Source of the DNA: Orientallactaga sibirica
Lineage: Eukaryota; Chordata; Mammalia; Rodentia; Dipodidae
Assembly (NCBI GenBank): GCA_036365145.1
Contig: JAEOAD010000030.1
Coordinates: 11,687,001 to 11,751,000, forward strand
DNA length: 64,000 bases
Reading direction: 5' to 3'
Below the pieces are notes generated by a model that was not told where the DNA came from, ran no database searches, and was given only the letters and a program-made list of their open reading frames with translations. A program made the translations under genes and the position numbers. Below are positions 35,214 to 47,159 of the stretch, in pieces (position 1 is the stretch's first letter; every line of letters begins with the position of its first letter).

Positions 35214-35320
35214 AATGGGCACACCAGGGCCTTCAGCCACTGCAAACAAACACCAGATGTATGTACTACCTTGTACATCTGGCTTACATGGGCACTGGAG
35301 AATCAAGCTTCAAACCAGGG
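35125..35320 (-). mobile_element. tRNA-derived SINE, 5'-truncated
   Basis: It carries (TTTA)n and (GA)n at the low end and the SINE body, but lacks the A-box head. It ends at a direct repeat TTCTTGTTTC (35109-35118 and 35321-35330), so the truncation happened at insertion. Confidence 0.85.
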
Positions 35321-37655
35321 TTCTTGTTTCCTTTTTATCAATTTGGCCAAGGGTTTATCTATTTTTTTTTTTTTTTTTTTGAAGAACCAGTGCTTTGTTT
35401 CATCAATTTTTAAAAATTTGTTTCTTAAGTTCCAATTCATTTATTTATTTTCTTTCTTTTAGTGTGGAACTTAGACTTGAATTTTTCTTGTTTTCCTAAT
35501 GCTTTTAGGTTCAAGGGTAACTTACTAATTTGAGATTTCTGTCTTTGTAATGTAGGCATTTAGTGGTATAATTTCTTCATGGTATGCCATATGTTCTGGT
35601 ATGCCTTATTTTTATTATCAGTCAGTTCCATAAATTTAAAGATTTCCTTTTTTATTTCTTCATTGACCCATTTCATTGTTTAATAGTGAGGTGTTTAGTC
35701 TCTAGGAGTTTGTGTTTTTTTTCTCTTGTTGAATTCTAGCTTTATTGCATTGTGATCAGATATATGGCAGTGCATTATGTCAATTTTCCCGAGTTTGTGA
35801 AGACATGCTTTATGCTCTAATGTATGGTCTATTTTAGAGAAAGTTCTATCAGCTCCTGAGAGGAATGTGTCCATAGATCTCTGTTAAGTCTAATTGATCT
35901 ATGGGATTATTTAGCTCTATTAGTTCTCAATTTTATTCTTTTTTTATCTGTCTATTGATGATGGTGTTGTATTTAAGTCCCCTACTATAATAGTATTGGA
36001 ATTTAATTCTGATTTATTATCTAGTAGATTTTGTCTTGTAAAATTTGGTGCATTCAGTGAGTATAAGTGTATGATTGTAATATCCTTTCATTGACTTATT
36101 TCCTCAGTAAGAAATGGCTTTTATGTCTTTTGATTAATTTTGGTTGAAGTCTATTTTGTCAGATATTAGTAAAGCCACACCCACTTGTTTCTTTTTTCCA
36201 TTTTATTAGAAAATCATTTTTCATCCTTTTACCTGAGGTGGTACCTATCCTTAATGGTAAGGTGAGACAACAAATTGATTGATCCATTTTTTTTTCTGAT
36301 CCAACCTGTTAACCTATGTCTTATTATTGGGGAGTTCATTCAATAATGTTTAGAGTTATAACTGTAAGGCTCATATTAATCCCAGTTATGTTGAAGGCTT
36401 TCTGGGGTTTTGTGTTTTCTTGAGCTTTGTATGTTTTCATATCTGTTCTAGTTTTGTTACTTTTCCCTCCTGAAGTTGGTTATTCATCTCTTCAGTGTCA
36501 ACTATTCCCTGTAGTATTCTTTGTAGAGTTGGCTTTGTGCTCATATATTCATAGAGCTGGACTTTTATCATGGAGTGATTTCCTTTCTCCCTCTATTATG
36601 AGGGATAATTTTGCTTTTAGCATGTCCTTAGAAAAATCAAAAGTAATTCTGAAGGGCTTACTTTTGTATGTAATGAGTTGTTTTCCTCTTGCTGTTTTTA
36701 GTATTCTCTCTCTGTTTTCACTGTGTATTGTAAATATAATGTGTCATGGAGAGTTTCTTCTTTATTCCTGTCTGTTTGGTGTTCTGTGAGCTTCTTGTAT
36801 CTAGATGGGTCTCTCTTTCATAAGAGTAGGAAATTGTCCAATAATTTTGTTGAAGATGTTCTTTATGCCTTTGTCCTCTATGCCTTCACCTTCTTGTATG
36901 CCCATCACTCGGATATTTGGTCTTTTTAAAGTTCCCCACAATTCCTTCATAATCTTTTCTCATTTTTTAAAAACTTATCCTAAATTTTGGACTCCCTTTT
37001 AACTTCCTCTGTCTTGTCTTCAAGTTCTGAAATTTTGTCCCCCACATAATCTATTCTGTTGGTGAGGCTTTCTAGGGAGCCTTTTAAACGGGCTATTTCA
37101 TTTTTGTTTACCATTTTGCTTCTCTCTAGCTTTTGTATCTCTTTTTTGAGTTACATGTTCAGATCTTGGTTTGACTCTCTTGTTGTTTCTTGGATTTTGT
37201 TCCTGCATTTGATCATTAAGCTTATTCCACTTACTGCTGAACTCATTTATTTGTTGACTCTCCTTCAATTCATTTATCTGCCTATTAATATGTTTTTGAT
37301 TCTTTATTTTTGCTGAGGTGAGTATTGAGAACTTTTTGTTGTTATTTTTTGGTTCTCCTCCATTTTATTTATGAGCTTGTTGAATTTTTGTTGGTTCTCT
37401 TCCATTCCATCTATCCATTTGTTCATGGCCTCATGAAGTTTGTTTGACATACTTATCTTGCTTTCATTTTGGGATTTTTTTCTTTGTCTGGAGCATCCTC
37501 CATTGTCATTGGAGGTTTCCATTATTAGAACAGGCATTCTTGGAGGGGATCTCTCAGCTCGATGTCTTGCATTGTTTGTTTTGCATTGGGGTGTGCCCAT
37601 CGTGTGCTGAGAGTACAATATTTGTAGTGCTTGTGGCACCTGTGCTGTGTAGCCT

Positions 37656-38000
37656 GGTGTGGTAGCTTGAATGGACGTCATCCATTGATTCAGGTGTTAA
37701 AAGTAAACTTGTTAAAATTAAACTGCCTGGGTAGAGGTTGTCACTGGGGGTGGATCCTGGAGTCCTAAGATGTCATCAGGATTGGATCTGAATTCCAGGC
37801 CAAAAATGTAGAAAGCCGTGTGAGCACTAGTGGTTCCTTGCTTGCTGCTTTTTGGTGTTTACTTGCTGTTTTAGTTGTTTCTGTTTGGATCATGAAAGGG
37901 AACCAGCTTCTTCCACCATTAATAGAACTTCCCCTGGATCTGTAAGCTTGAAATAAATCCCTTCCTCCCATAAACTGGGTCTGGTTTGGATGCTCATCCC
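37656..38000 (+). mobile_element. LTR-like rodent repeat within L1
   Basis: TGTGGTAGCTTGAATGGACG at the start, GGTTGTCACTGGGGGTGGATC in the middle and GCTTGAAATAAATCCCTTCCTCCC near the end follow the layout of common non-autonomous LTR repeats in mammals. It has no coding capacity. It separates the ORF1 start from the L1 5' UTR. Confidence 0.55.
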
Positions 38001-39109
38001 AGCATTGTGTAGCTCTCTATGATTTAGAGAGGAGTGTGGGGTTTTCTATCCTCTTGATTGTGCTGAGTGTACCAGGGTCTGATCAGGGTTCTCCTTGTGT
38101 GTGTAGCCTCCAGGTGGATCTGGGTGTGGCCCTAGTTTGGTTGGCCTGCTCATTGTCTAATCAGGCTCTGTTCCCCTAGTGTTATTTACAGACTGAAGAC
38201 TTTGGAGTGTGATCAGCACAGGGACCCTGTGGGGTTGCAGGGCTGATGCCCCTGGCCTGACAGAAAGGGTGTTCTGTACTGAGGTAATATGGATACTCCT
38301 TGCTTGCAGCAATTGCCAGACTCACAAAAGAATGTGCTCTCTTAGGAATGTTTGCCCAGCTTTGCCCATTATCTGGCCTTTGCTGTGCAATCAGCCCCGG
38401 GATCCTTTGGGTGTTAGGTCTATAACCACAGGCTTGGCAGGATGGTTGTTTTAGTCTAGTGTTTTGGCTCCCAGTTGTTGGACCTAGTACACATAGGGGA
38501 GGAAACTCACCTGGGTTTAAATACCCTGCCCAAGTCACATCCCATTCCACTCCCTCTTTTTCTTCACCCTGGCTGGTGATTATCTACTCCCTTGCAGACT
38601 GCATGCTACTTGTGCTGCTTTTCCACTCTCTGTCTCCCATCTCCTGGCTAGCTCTCTTCATCAGACTGCTCTGCCCATTTTCCCATTCCCTTGCATTTTC
38701 TGAGGGCCAGGGATCACTGCACTTGAGGATGCTAGTTGGTGGTGTTTCCCAGCCACCACTGAAGCTGAGGATTGGAGGCCTGGAGTTAAAACCACTCTGT
38801 ATGAGTGGTTGCAGGACAGTCATCTACCTGTTGTTCTTCTGGTAAGTTCTCTCCTGGATTACATATTACTAACAGATCTTGATTTGGGGGGAGAGGTAGG
38901 TGTATTGCACAGGATCTTGTCTCTTTATTGTTCCATTCTTCAATGTGACTGCTATTATGCCATCTTGACCAGTAGCCTGTCTATTGACCCTTAAATTTTA
39001 TCAGTTTTATTCCCATGAATATGCTTCTTGCTTTATGTGCACTGTGAGTGGCTCTGGCCCTGTCCATGTGGGAGGCCAATCTTGAATCTGCCTTCTAGTC
39101 TTGCTTTCT

Positions 39110-39235
39110 TTCCTTTTTTCTTCTTTCTTTCTGACTGGATCTCACTATATAACCCAGGCTGGCCAGGGACGTTGAATCCTTCTGCTTCTATTTCCTGAGT
39201 AATGGGGTTGTAGGCATGTACCACCACACCCAGTC
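39110..39235 (-). mobile_element. B1 SINE fragment
   Basis: Reverse B1: GGACTGGGTGTGGTGGTACATGCC (read minus) to GGGTTATATAGTGAGATCC and a pyrimidine-rich tail. Confidence 0.85.
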
Positions 39236-39239
39236 CTTA

Positions 39240-40015
39240 TCAATAGTTATAATGCAGGGTTTCTGGCTGCAGAACAGCTATTGTTATATTATATTTTCCT
39301 GAAATGTTTCTAATCTGGACTTTATGGGCAGTTTAGAAATTGATTTAGTTGATTTTTTTTTCACTTAACCAATCAGGATATGGGCATTCTAGTCATGCTG
39401 GTAACTTGCTCATTGTCACAGATCAAGAGAGGGCACCACACGGGAGGTTATAATGGCAGATAATTAGTCTGGAGTATCTCAACCACCCCTCAGTTTTCAC
39501 AGTATTCCACAGCCTCCCATAAGCTGACATATACTGGCCAATAATGCACACTCATTTTTTATCTTTAATTTTGCCCCATTTTTGTTTTTAACTATATTAA
39601 TTTTTATTTGTTCTTAGGAACTGCTTTGTTTACTATGAATACCTATTTTGTACAATATCCACTTTAAAAATTTATTGACTTGAGATATTTAAAGACCGTA
39701 TTTTAATTCTCTTCAGACTTCTAGGCAAATTAAACTTGTCAGTGAGGCCAAGAGGTGCTCACAAATCAGCTCAAATGTTTGGTGGTAATTAGGATTAGCC
39801 AACACAGTCACTTCAAAAGGAAAAGAAAATTAGGAGAAGTAGGCAATTAGTGCCCACTATATATTAAATTTTGTATATTTAATCTCATTTACTCCTCGAT
39901 GAACATTTTGTGATATTTGCTTAATTCTACCCATTATACAAGCTAACTGAAGTTGGTACCTGTTCAAAGTCCCTGACAAACCCACATGATCCTGACTTTG
40001 AAAAATATGCTTTTT
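39240..40015. other. intergenic DNA with a MIR remnant
   Basis: About 39850-39985 follows the MIR order (TGCCCACTATATATT, TAATCTCATTTACTCC, CCATTATACAAGCTAACTGAAG). The rest is unrecognised. Confidence 0.5.
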
Positions 40016-40016
40016 G

Positions 40017-40339
40017 GGCTGGTGAGATGGCTCAGGAATTAAGTTATCTTCCTATGCAAGCATGAGAGCCTGAGGAGGCCTGAGAGACCACTCAAGTTTG
40101 ATTCCAAGGACCCATATAAAAACAGCTAGGTGTGACTATACACATCTGTAACCCCAGTTCTTAGAGATCTGAGAATTGCCAGATCTCATGAAAAAACAAT
40201 AAGCTCAAGGATCAGTAAGAGACTCTAGCTCAAGTAACATCAGGTAGAAGAGCAATAGAGAGAGACACCCTACTTCCCCACTGATCACCACATGTGAATA
40301 CACTCCACTGCAGGCCAGTGCACAAGCACCACATTCACA

Positions 40340-40383
<44 letters not shown>

Positions 40384-40395
40384 CTACACAACACA
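40017..40395 (+). mobile_element. B4/B2-like SINE with (CA)n tail
   Basis: It starts GGGCTGGTGAGATGGCTCAGG, has a B-box-like GTTTGATTCC and a middle with ACATCTGTAACCCCAGTTCTTAG, and ends in (CA)n (40339-40381). It differs in body from the GCAGTGGCTGGAGGCCC family, so it is a second SINE type. Confidence 0.8.
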
Positions 40396-40399
40396 TGAA

Positions 40400-41550
40400 A
40401 AAAGAGAAAAATATGCTTTTCATACTGTTTAGGGGGTTACATTGAATCATGATATATATTCTCTTTACTCTTTCATTTTGTAAACTCTGAATTCTAGAGC
40501 AAATCTATTGGTACCCACACACAGTGAAAATGAAAGTTAGGCTTTGAAGTTTCCATACTGATCTTTGTTATTACTTTAAATCATTTCTTGCTGGGAAAAT
40601 GGCTCTCAAGGTAGGATTATTCATGATTCCATTTAGAAAATAGGTCATCGCATTTATGCAGCGTCAGTGGTGGAAGCATTCTGTGGTTTTTCAATTCAGC
40701 TGTCTAGTGATTTATCTTTAATAGTAAACAAAATGCCATGCCCATGAATATATGAACAGATGTCTGCTAAGCTTTTGTCATATCATCTGACAGTTGATCA
40801 AAGGCTTATGTGTATGTGTGCTGAGAAATGTTGGGCAGGCAGGAGGTATGGATAGTACTGAGCTCAGAATCATAATCATTTTGAGATTTATCCATGAAAG
40901 AGTGATAGAGATAAAATTCTAGGGACTCAATTACAAATACTTTGACCAAGCGTACTGGTGATTTTCCTAGAGAATAAGCCAAAGATAAACTTGCTGTTGC
41001 CACACATTTCTATGTGCCATCATCTATGTTTCTTTTCCGAAAAGTTAGGTGAAAATACTGGTAATTATAGAGAAAGCCTATGCTATCAGCCACTCTAATT
41101 GGCTTTCTAACACTGGGTTATTTTGGAGCAGTTATTGAAGGGCTTTCTTGACCTAAAAAAAGTAAAAAAATATTATGTCTCCAGTCTGACCTCTAATAAC
41201 ACAATCAGTTCTTGATAGCTTGATGTGTTTGTTTTAGTTTGTGTTGAATTAGTCGTACTCTACTGATACTGAATCAGCAGGATGAGTAATGTCAGTGGAA
41301 CTATGAAGAAAAGCTATGTCTTACTGAGTCAACACTCCTAAGTCTCAGCACTTAGTTGAGGTGTTGATGCCATTCAGTCAGTGTCAGGTCTTAGTATCTC
41401 ATTGTATCAAAGCTAATCTGTTGAAAAAACAATGATGCTGTGTCAAATTTACACTGCCTTTGAATAAAGAAGTGCTACTGGTTGGCATTACATTACAGAC
41501 TTCTCCTCCAATACTGAATATTCATGCCAATCAAATCTAGAGTCCAATTT
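40400..41550. other. nothing recognised
   Basis: AT-rich intergenic DNA, with no supported gene. Confidence 0.5.
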
Positions 41551-41554
41551 GTAT

Positions 41555-41850
41555 ATGTGCACTTGTGTGCATGTGTGTGTGTGTGGGGTGGGTGGGTGTG
41601 TAGGGAGGTCAGATGCTTATTTTAAACCCTGTTAGAGGCAATGAGTCTCTCTTATTCACTGCTCTGTCCACCAGGCTAGCTGGCCTAGGAGCCTCCAGAT
41701 TCTCCTGTCTCAGTCTCTCTTCTTGTTGTGGGCATGCTGGGATTATAGATACTAGTGCTACATGTCCCGTTGTGGGTTCTAGAGACACAGATTTTGGTTG
41801 TCAGGTTTGTAAAGCAAGCACTTTACCCACTGAGCCATCTACTCAGCCCT
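41555..41850 (-). mobile_element. B4 composite SINE
   Basis: Reverse orientation: it ends GAGCCATCTACTCAGCCC at the high end and has an inner 7SL-like arm (GGCATGCTGGGATTATAGATACTAG) and a GT-rich 3' end (41561-41600). An ID-like head plus a B1-like body is the B4 structure. Confidence 0.75.
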
Positions 41851-41893
41851 TGAGACCAATCTTACTTGACATGATTAAAAAATAGTGAGCAAA

Positions 41894-42107
41894 AAAAGGG
41901 GGTGCTGGAGAGATGGCTTAGTGGTTAAGGTGTTTGCTTGTGAAGTCTAAGGACACATGTTCAATTTCTTTCCAGATCTAACATAAGCCAGATGCACAAA
42001 AGTGGTGCAAGCTCAAGGTCGCACATGTGTACTAGGTGTTGCAGACGTCTGGAGTTTGATTGCAGTGGTTGAGGCCCTAGTAATTCTCCCTCTCTCTCTC
42101 TAAAAAG
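41894..42107 (+). mobile_element. tRNA-derived SINE with internal insertion
   Basis: The family head GGTGCTGGAGAGATGGCTTAGTGG is followed by a body carrying about 30 extra bases (GCTCAAGGTCGCACATGTGTAC) relative to other copies. Target duplications AAAAATAGTGAGCAA lie at 41879-41893 and 42108-42122. Confidence 0.92.
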
Positions 42108-42133
42108 AAAAATAGTGAGCAAGTCACCAAAAT

Positions 42134-42249
42134 GCATACATGTTTAGGCCACTTTATCGAGTGCATACCAGTTTAGGCCACTTTATCCAACACATGTCAG
42201 TTTATGCTACTTTATCCAGTACATACTAACTTAGGCCACTGCATCCAGG
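42134..42249. repeat. 29-bp minisatellite, four units
   Basis: Four tandem 29-bp units share the core TTAGGCCACTTTATCCAGT; units 1 and 2 are the most alike and unit 4 the most diverged. The period is exact across all four. Confidence 0.93.
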
Positions 42250-42940
42250 GATATTTTTATGCAATGAGTTTTATCTACAAATGCTTTCATCATGATCTGG
42301 AATATACTCACATCCTGGTGAAGAACATTAACATTTCATGATTATCCAATGAGCATCTTCTGATATTTTCTCTCATTTTCTTTTAATATTCCACACCTCA
42401 CAATGCTGAATTAAAGAGTGACTAGCCATGACCCTAACGGTCTTTGTCTTCTGCCCTGTAACTAGAAGAGCCAGAGGCTCTAGAAGAAAATAGTTCTTCT
42501 TCCAAAATTCTGAAAGTACGGCAGGAATATGCCAACATATAATATGCACAGCATGGGTATTTATATGCTCAAAGGCGCTCTATTGTTAATGGGATTATTC
42601 ACAGTTGATCCAATGTTTCTGTGTCATCCTCTGTGTCTTGCAGAATGGTAATTAGTGGTGCTGACAATTCTCTTCAAGGTCTTTCAGAGGGCACATGTGA
42701 GATTACCTCTGTAAGCAAATGACAAGAATGTAATTTGAAGCAAAGGAGATGAAATAGTCTGGTCTTGTGGGATTAAGTGCCAACTAGCAGAGTTAGAACA
42801 GTCTGGCTGCCTGAAACATCATGTGAAAGAGTTCAAAGTACTTGTTTCTTTTTGTCTCCTCAACACATTTTCTAAGTTATTTGACAATGACAGAAATTTG
42901 CTGTTCTCATGGAGAGCATTCTAGTCATGGACGAAGCCCT
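42250..42940. other. nothing recognised
   Basis: Unique-looking intergenic DNA. Confidence 0.5.
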
Positions 42941-42944
42941 TGCA

Positions 42945-43255
42945 AATCTTGGTGCTATATACTTAATGTGTGTTCCATCAAATTCATATGTTAAACCCTA
43001 AGCCCCAATGTAATATTTTCTGAAGATGGAGCCTTGTGAGCTGATTAGATCATTGGACTAGAGCCCTCATCCATGGGAAAACTGCTGATATAAATAAGGT
43101 ACCTAGACCTTTCTTCTCTTCCACTGACAGGATTGCAAGAAGATGGCTACTTATGAGGAAGTGTGCCTTCTCAGACATTAAACCTTCTGCAGCTTTGATG
43201 TTGTACTTGTCAGCCTCTAAACCCATGAGAAACAAAGTACTGTTATTTATAAATC
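42945..43255 (+). mobile_element. MLT1-like LTR
   Basis: The motif order is that of MLT1: GTGTGTTCCATCAAATTCATATG, then CTAAGCCCCAATGTAATATTTTC, GTGAGCTGATTAGATCATTGG, GAGCCCTCATCCATGGG, TTGATGTTGTACTTGTCAGCC and GAGAAACAAAGTACTG. Non-coding. Confidence 0.8.
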
Positions 43256-43259
43256 AATG

Positions 43260-43700
43260 GTGGCTCGGCAGTGCAGCCTGATTTGATTCAGGCACATGGG
43301 ATATAGAATTTTGAAGGCTGACGAGAATAATCTAGAAATAGGTTTTGCATAATTTTAGAATGGACCTGTTAGTTCAGTTCAGCCACCAGGATAAGTTTTC
43401 TGAATGTTCCAGTCTATTCTTTATTCTAAAGAGTCATAAGAATGTTATTTAGTAACTTAAGACCTTGTGAAGTCTTTTATTATGGAAACTTCTGAACTCA
43501 TGGGAGGTACTCACTTGACTGATTCGGTCAGAGACTGTGACTCATCTCCTTGTGGAGGGACACTACTATTGACTCTACTACTACTGACGTCAACACTGTT
43601 GCAGTGAGGAATGAGGGGGCTTTGCTAGTCTATGAAGTCTGTGCATAATTAGCAATGAATGAGAAGACTTTGTTAAAGTTTTACCCTTTGGGGATCTCGC
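43260..43700. other. nothing recognised
   Basis: Intergenic DNA without supported features. Confidence 0.5.
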
Positions 43701-43713
43701 ATCTTTTTTAAAA

Positions 43714-43748
43714 AATATAATTTATTTACTTATTTATTTGAGAGAGAG

Positions 43749-43803
<55 letters not shown>

Positions 43804-43954
43804 GGCATACCAGGGCCTCCAGCCATTGCAAATGAACTCCAGATGCATTCGCCCCTTTGTGCATCTGGTTTACATGGGTCCTGGAGAATTGAACCAGGAT
43901 CCTTTGGCTTTGCAGGCAAATGCCTTAACCACTAAGCCATCTCTCCAGCCCCTG
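43714..43954 (-). mobile_element. tRNA-derived SINE with (GA)n
   Basis: Reverse orientation, (GA)n at 43739-43801 and an intact head at 43930-43954. Target duplication GCATCTTTTTTAA at 43701-43713 and 43955-43967. Confidence 0.94.
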
Positions 43955-44029
43955 GCATCTTTTTTAATAAAGTGAACTGCTCAATACTTATTCACTGCTA
44001 CTTCTTGTCCTTTTTGTTTTGTGTAGGTG

Positions 44030-44155
44030 TTATGTGCCTGTTCAAGTGTGTAAGTGCAGGCATGTGTGTGTTACGGTACATATGTGGAGGTCATAAGATA
44101 ACTTCCAGGTTTCTCATTTTCAACCCCCTTTGAGAAAGGGTCTCATGTTATTGAC
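44030..44155 (-). mobile_element. possible B4-like SINE fragment
   Basis: GTGCAGGCATGTGTGTGTTACGG and TGTGGAGGTCATAAGATAACTTCCAGG resemble the GT-rich end of B4-type SINEs in reverse. Weak. Confidence 0.4.
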
Positions 44156-44159
44156 TGTA

Positions 44160-47159
44160 GTTTCTTCCAGGGAAGTTAACAGCCTCCTTAGCTTTCTATA
44201 CACTAAATATCAAGAGTCCCCCTGCTGGAGACAACTACCAATATCTCCATACCTTGACAAGGTGTTCCCTGAGAGAGACAAAATCATCCAGGTAAGGGAC
44301 GCTCTGATAGTGCATTATAAAATATTTTATATCTAATGCTTCTGAGACATGTCTACTTTCAAATGAATTGTTGTTTGTTCTATAAGTATTGATTTAGACC
44401 TTGTACATTTTGCTACCTCCCAGGAATATTCAGACATTACATCCCATGGCACTGCAGTTCACACATTGCTCAACTTAGTATCTCTCTTCCTTTAGCCATG
44501 ACTTAGCTGCAAAGATGCATAATGCATGTAGGGATAAATTAGACAGCATTTACTTTTCTCCTTTCATTTTTTTCCTCTTCCTTTCTTTTCTAACTCCTCA
44601 AATTACATTTGTTTCTCTATACTGCTGGTAGTGGAATAATGTTTGCCTTGGGAATTTGAATTAATTTCACTTTCATGAATACTGAGAACTGACTTTAACA
44701 TTTCCTCCTTCTCTTTATAGACTGGTAATATCAAATTGACTTGATCATTTTATTTCAAAGTCCTCCACAAGAGTAAGTCAGTATGATTCCAGCTTGCCTG
44801 CATGTGCAACACGAGGGCATGTGCATACATACACATGCATGTGCAGAAAAATGCTCTGGAGGGATATATGTTCCAAAGCATAACATCCAGACAAGACTCT
44901 GTATTCCTTCATTTTGGCTATTTATATTTTCTCCTTGTTCTTACAATTAGTATCTACTGCTTGTTAAATTAAAAAAATATTTTTAAAGTCATTTTCAAGC
45001 TTCCTCAAGTATCAATGCAAGAGTTGGCACTCATCTGCCCAGGCTGATAATAGTAAGTAAAATAGCACTTATTTTTGGAAGACACAGGAACAACTGAGTC
45101 ACCCATCATATTTCAGGGGAAAGAATGAAACAAGAAACCCCAGAGGAACAGGTGAAGATTTGCTAGGAAGATTTCTGACTTGTGCTTAAAGGTTTTTGGG
45201 TCAAGATATATGTATGTGCATGAGCTCAGATGGAACTTTCTTGAGCTCTGGAGGGGCTGAATTTAGCACTGAGCTAAAGCTCTGGGTCACTTAGCGAGTC
45301 ATCCAGCAGAGAATGGCTAGTGTATCCTGGGGCTGTGTGTATTTAAAAGCTGTCCATCAAGCACACTGTGTTTCTAGAGCACTGTGGGCTCATCTGTCTC
45401 AAAGTGGCTCTACAATACTAAGCATTTCCCAGAAGCCCCACCAGCTGCCAAGCTGGCTCACTGGCCATGGCCTACAGAATCTCATGGCCACTCATGCTCA
45501 GTTAATAGGTGAATTACATCCTCACTGGTTTCTGTGTTCTTTTATAAATCACAGTTAGCTTCCTTTTGGCAAGCTTGGGCACAAACCTCCTTCTTGTCAT
45601 CTGTGCATAGTGAGGTGATAATAAGATGCTATGATAGAATGGGGGAAGGGAACTGAAGAGATCATGTATAGATATATAACAAGGAAAAATATTTCTGCTA
45701 AATTTTATTGTACAAATATCTTCTAGTATAAACCTAATGAAAAAAAATGAATTTTAAGTTAAGATTCAAAGTTATGCTCTCTCTCATCATTTTGATGTTG
45801 AATGTTCTGTATACAAGCTATTCTTAATTTTTATGGCAAACAAAATCATTGGATAGGATGCTGAATTTGTCCCACAGGCCACAGTTTGTCAATCCCTACT
45901 GTAGAACACGAAGCAACATCATCAGTCTCTGTCTGTGGTTTGACCTTTATTATTAGTGTTGAGTAAGTAATTTAAAATCATAATTGATATATAAAAAAAC
46001 CATAAAGGACTGCCATCCAGAGGGGATAGTGAAATAATCAAATCTTTTAAAAAAACTGGTTCTTGGAAGCTGTCAGCTGTCAGTCTTTTTTAATCAAATG
46101 ATTCTTATTTTGCTTTGTGGTTGAAATCTAGAAAATTATAGGAAGGAATTATCAGGCCACACAAACTGGTCAAGCTATAAATAATTATGAAAATTAGTTA
46201 CTGAAGCAGATTCTGCTTTTGATCATGTAAGCAATAGGCACACTTACTTTCAGTGACGATGGAGAGATTAACATGAGGCCATAGTTTCAGAGTCCTTTCC
46301 TGTTGCCCTTCCAATGACCTAGATGGACAGATCTGGATTTACATACTCAAGTGACCCATACATGCTTGGGTGTAAACAGACCTCAAGAATACTGTGGGAC
46401 ATATTCTTCACACAATGTGAGCACATCTTAAGCTATATGTAGTAGGAGAATAGACCCGAGTGGCTATTAAGATAGAGCAGGTTGATAAGACAACTTTATT
46501 ATCTGAGTTGCCAAATAAGGAATACCTGTATTTCTGAGTATTTGACAGATATAGACAAGAGTTCAAAACAGATAGATCAAGAAGAGACTAAGATATATTA
46601 ATATGAGCACTAACTCTTTGCCATTTTTTGTGACAGAAATGATTGATCCCACTGTGGAAGGAGTTTGAAATTCATTGAAAGAGTATGCAGTATTAAGTGT
46701 CAATGACCCTGAAGCTCTTTAGGACAAGTATTTTAAAATTTTAAGATAGTTGAATTGGGAAAGTGCTTACAACTCCTGCAACTAACTCCTCCTTGGGGAA
46801 CTAGCTGGTTTTGAGGCCGAAATACATTAAATGTATTTGTTTCTGCTGAAGAGCAAGTTAGCCAAAGAGAACTTTGGCCAACAAGTTTTGATGGCAGATT
46901 TAATAGCCCCACTGAGAAGGGTCCTCAGTGGAATGGGGGCAGGAAAGGGGATAGCAGAGGATAACACGAAGGAATGAGACAAACATGCGACTTGTTCTTA
47001 CACTAAAGTTCATAATTAATAAAAAATACTTCTTCTCTGAGCTTCTACACACATATTCTCTCCATTTATGTATAAGAGAATAGAAAAAAAAGTTCATTTT
47101 GTTACTTTAACTAATAAAGAATAAATCACATAAGTTACATAAGGACAAAAAGAAAAATC
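44160..47159. other. repeat-poor intergenic DNA downstream of SORBS2
   Basis: There are no SINE or LINE insertions in this 3 kb, in contrast to the rest of the window. No exon could be supported. PDLIM3, the expected neighbour, is not visible. Confidence 0.6.

Larger units (their letters stand above)
34850..38985 (-). mobile_element. old L1 (outer), 5' part
   Basis: This continues the L1 broken at 27584: ORF2 RT and endonuclease (34850-36350), ORF1 (about 36400-37660, with MSNKLHEAMNKWIDGMEENQ readable at 37451-37365) and a GC-richer 5' UTR (about 38000-38985) beginning, on the minus strand, CTACTGGTCAAGATGGCATAATAG, a typical L1 5' start. A SINE (35125-35320) and an LTR-like repeat (37656-38000) interrupt it. 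The coding parts are full of stops. Confidence 0.85.

Noticed and set aside
38182..38845. Overlapping 122- and 128-codon ORFs as a gene
   Set aside because: They lie in the L1 5' UTR, a GC-richer region where chance frames are long.
22760..38985. Plus L1 (22.8-26.8 kb) and outer minus L1 as the two halves of one twin-primed, inverted insertion
   Set aside because: The two pieces overlap by about 600 bp of RT sequence and differ in divergence, so they are better explained as separate insertions.
42134..42249. CRISPR-like array
   Set aside because: The 29-bp units are directly adjacent with no spacers, and the genome is mammalian; it is a minisatellite.
1..47000. PDLIM3 first exon, expected downstream of SORBS2
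   Set aside because: No sequence resembling its N-terminal PDZ exon was found; it probably lies outside the window.
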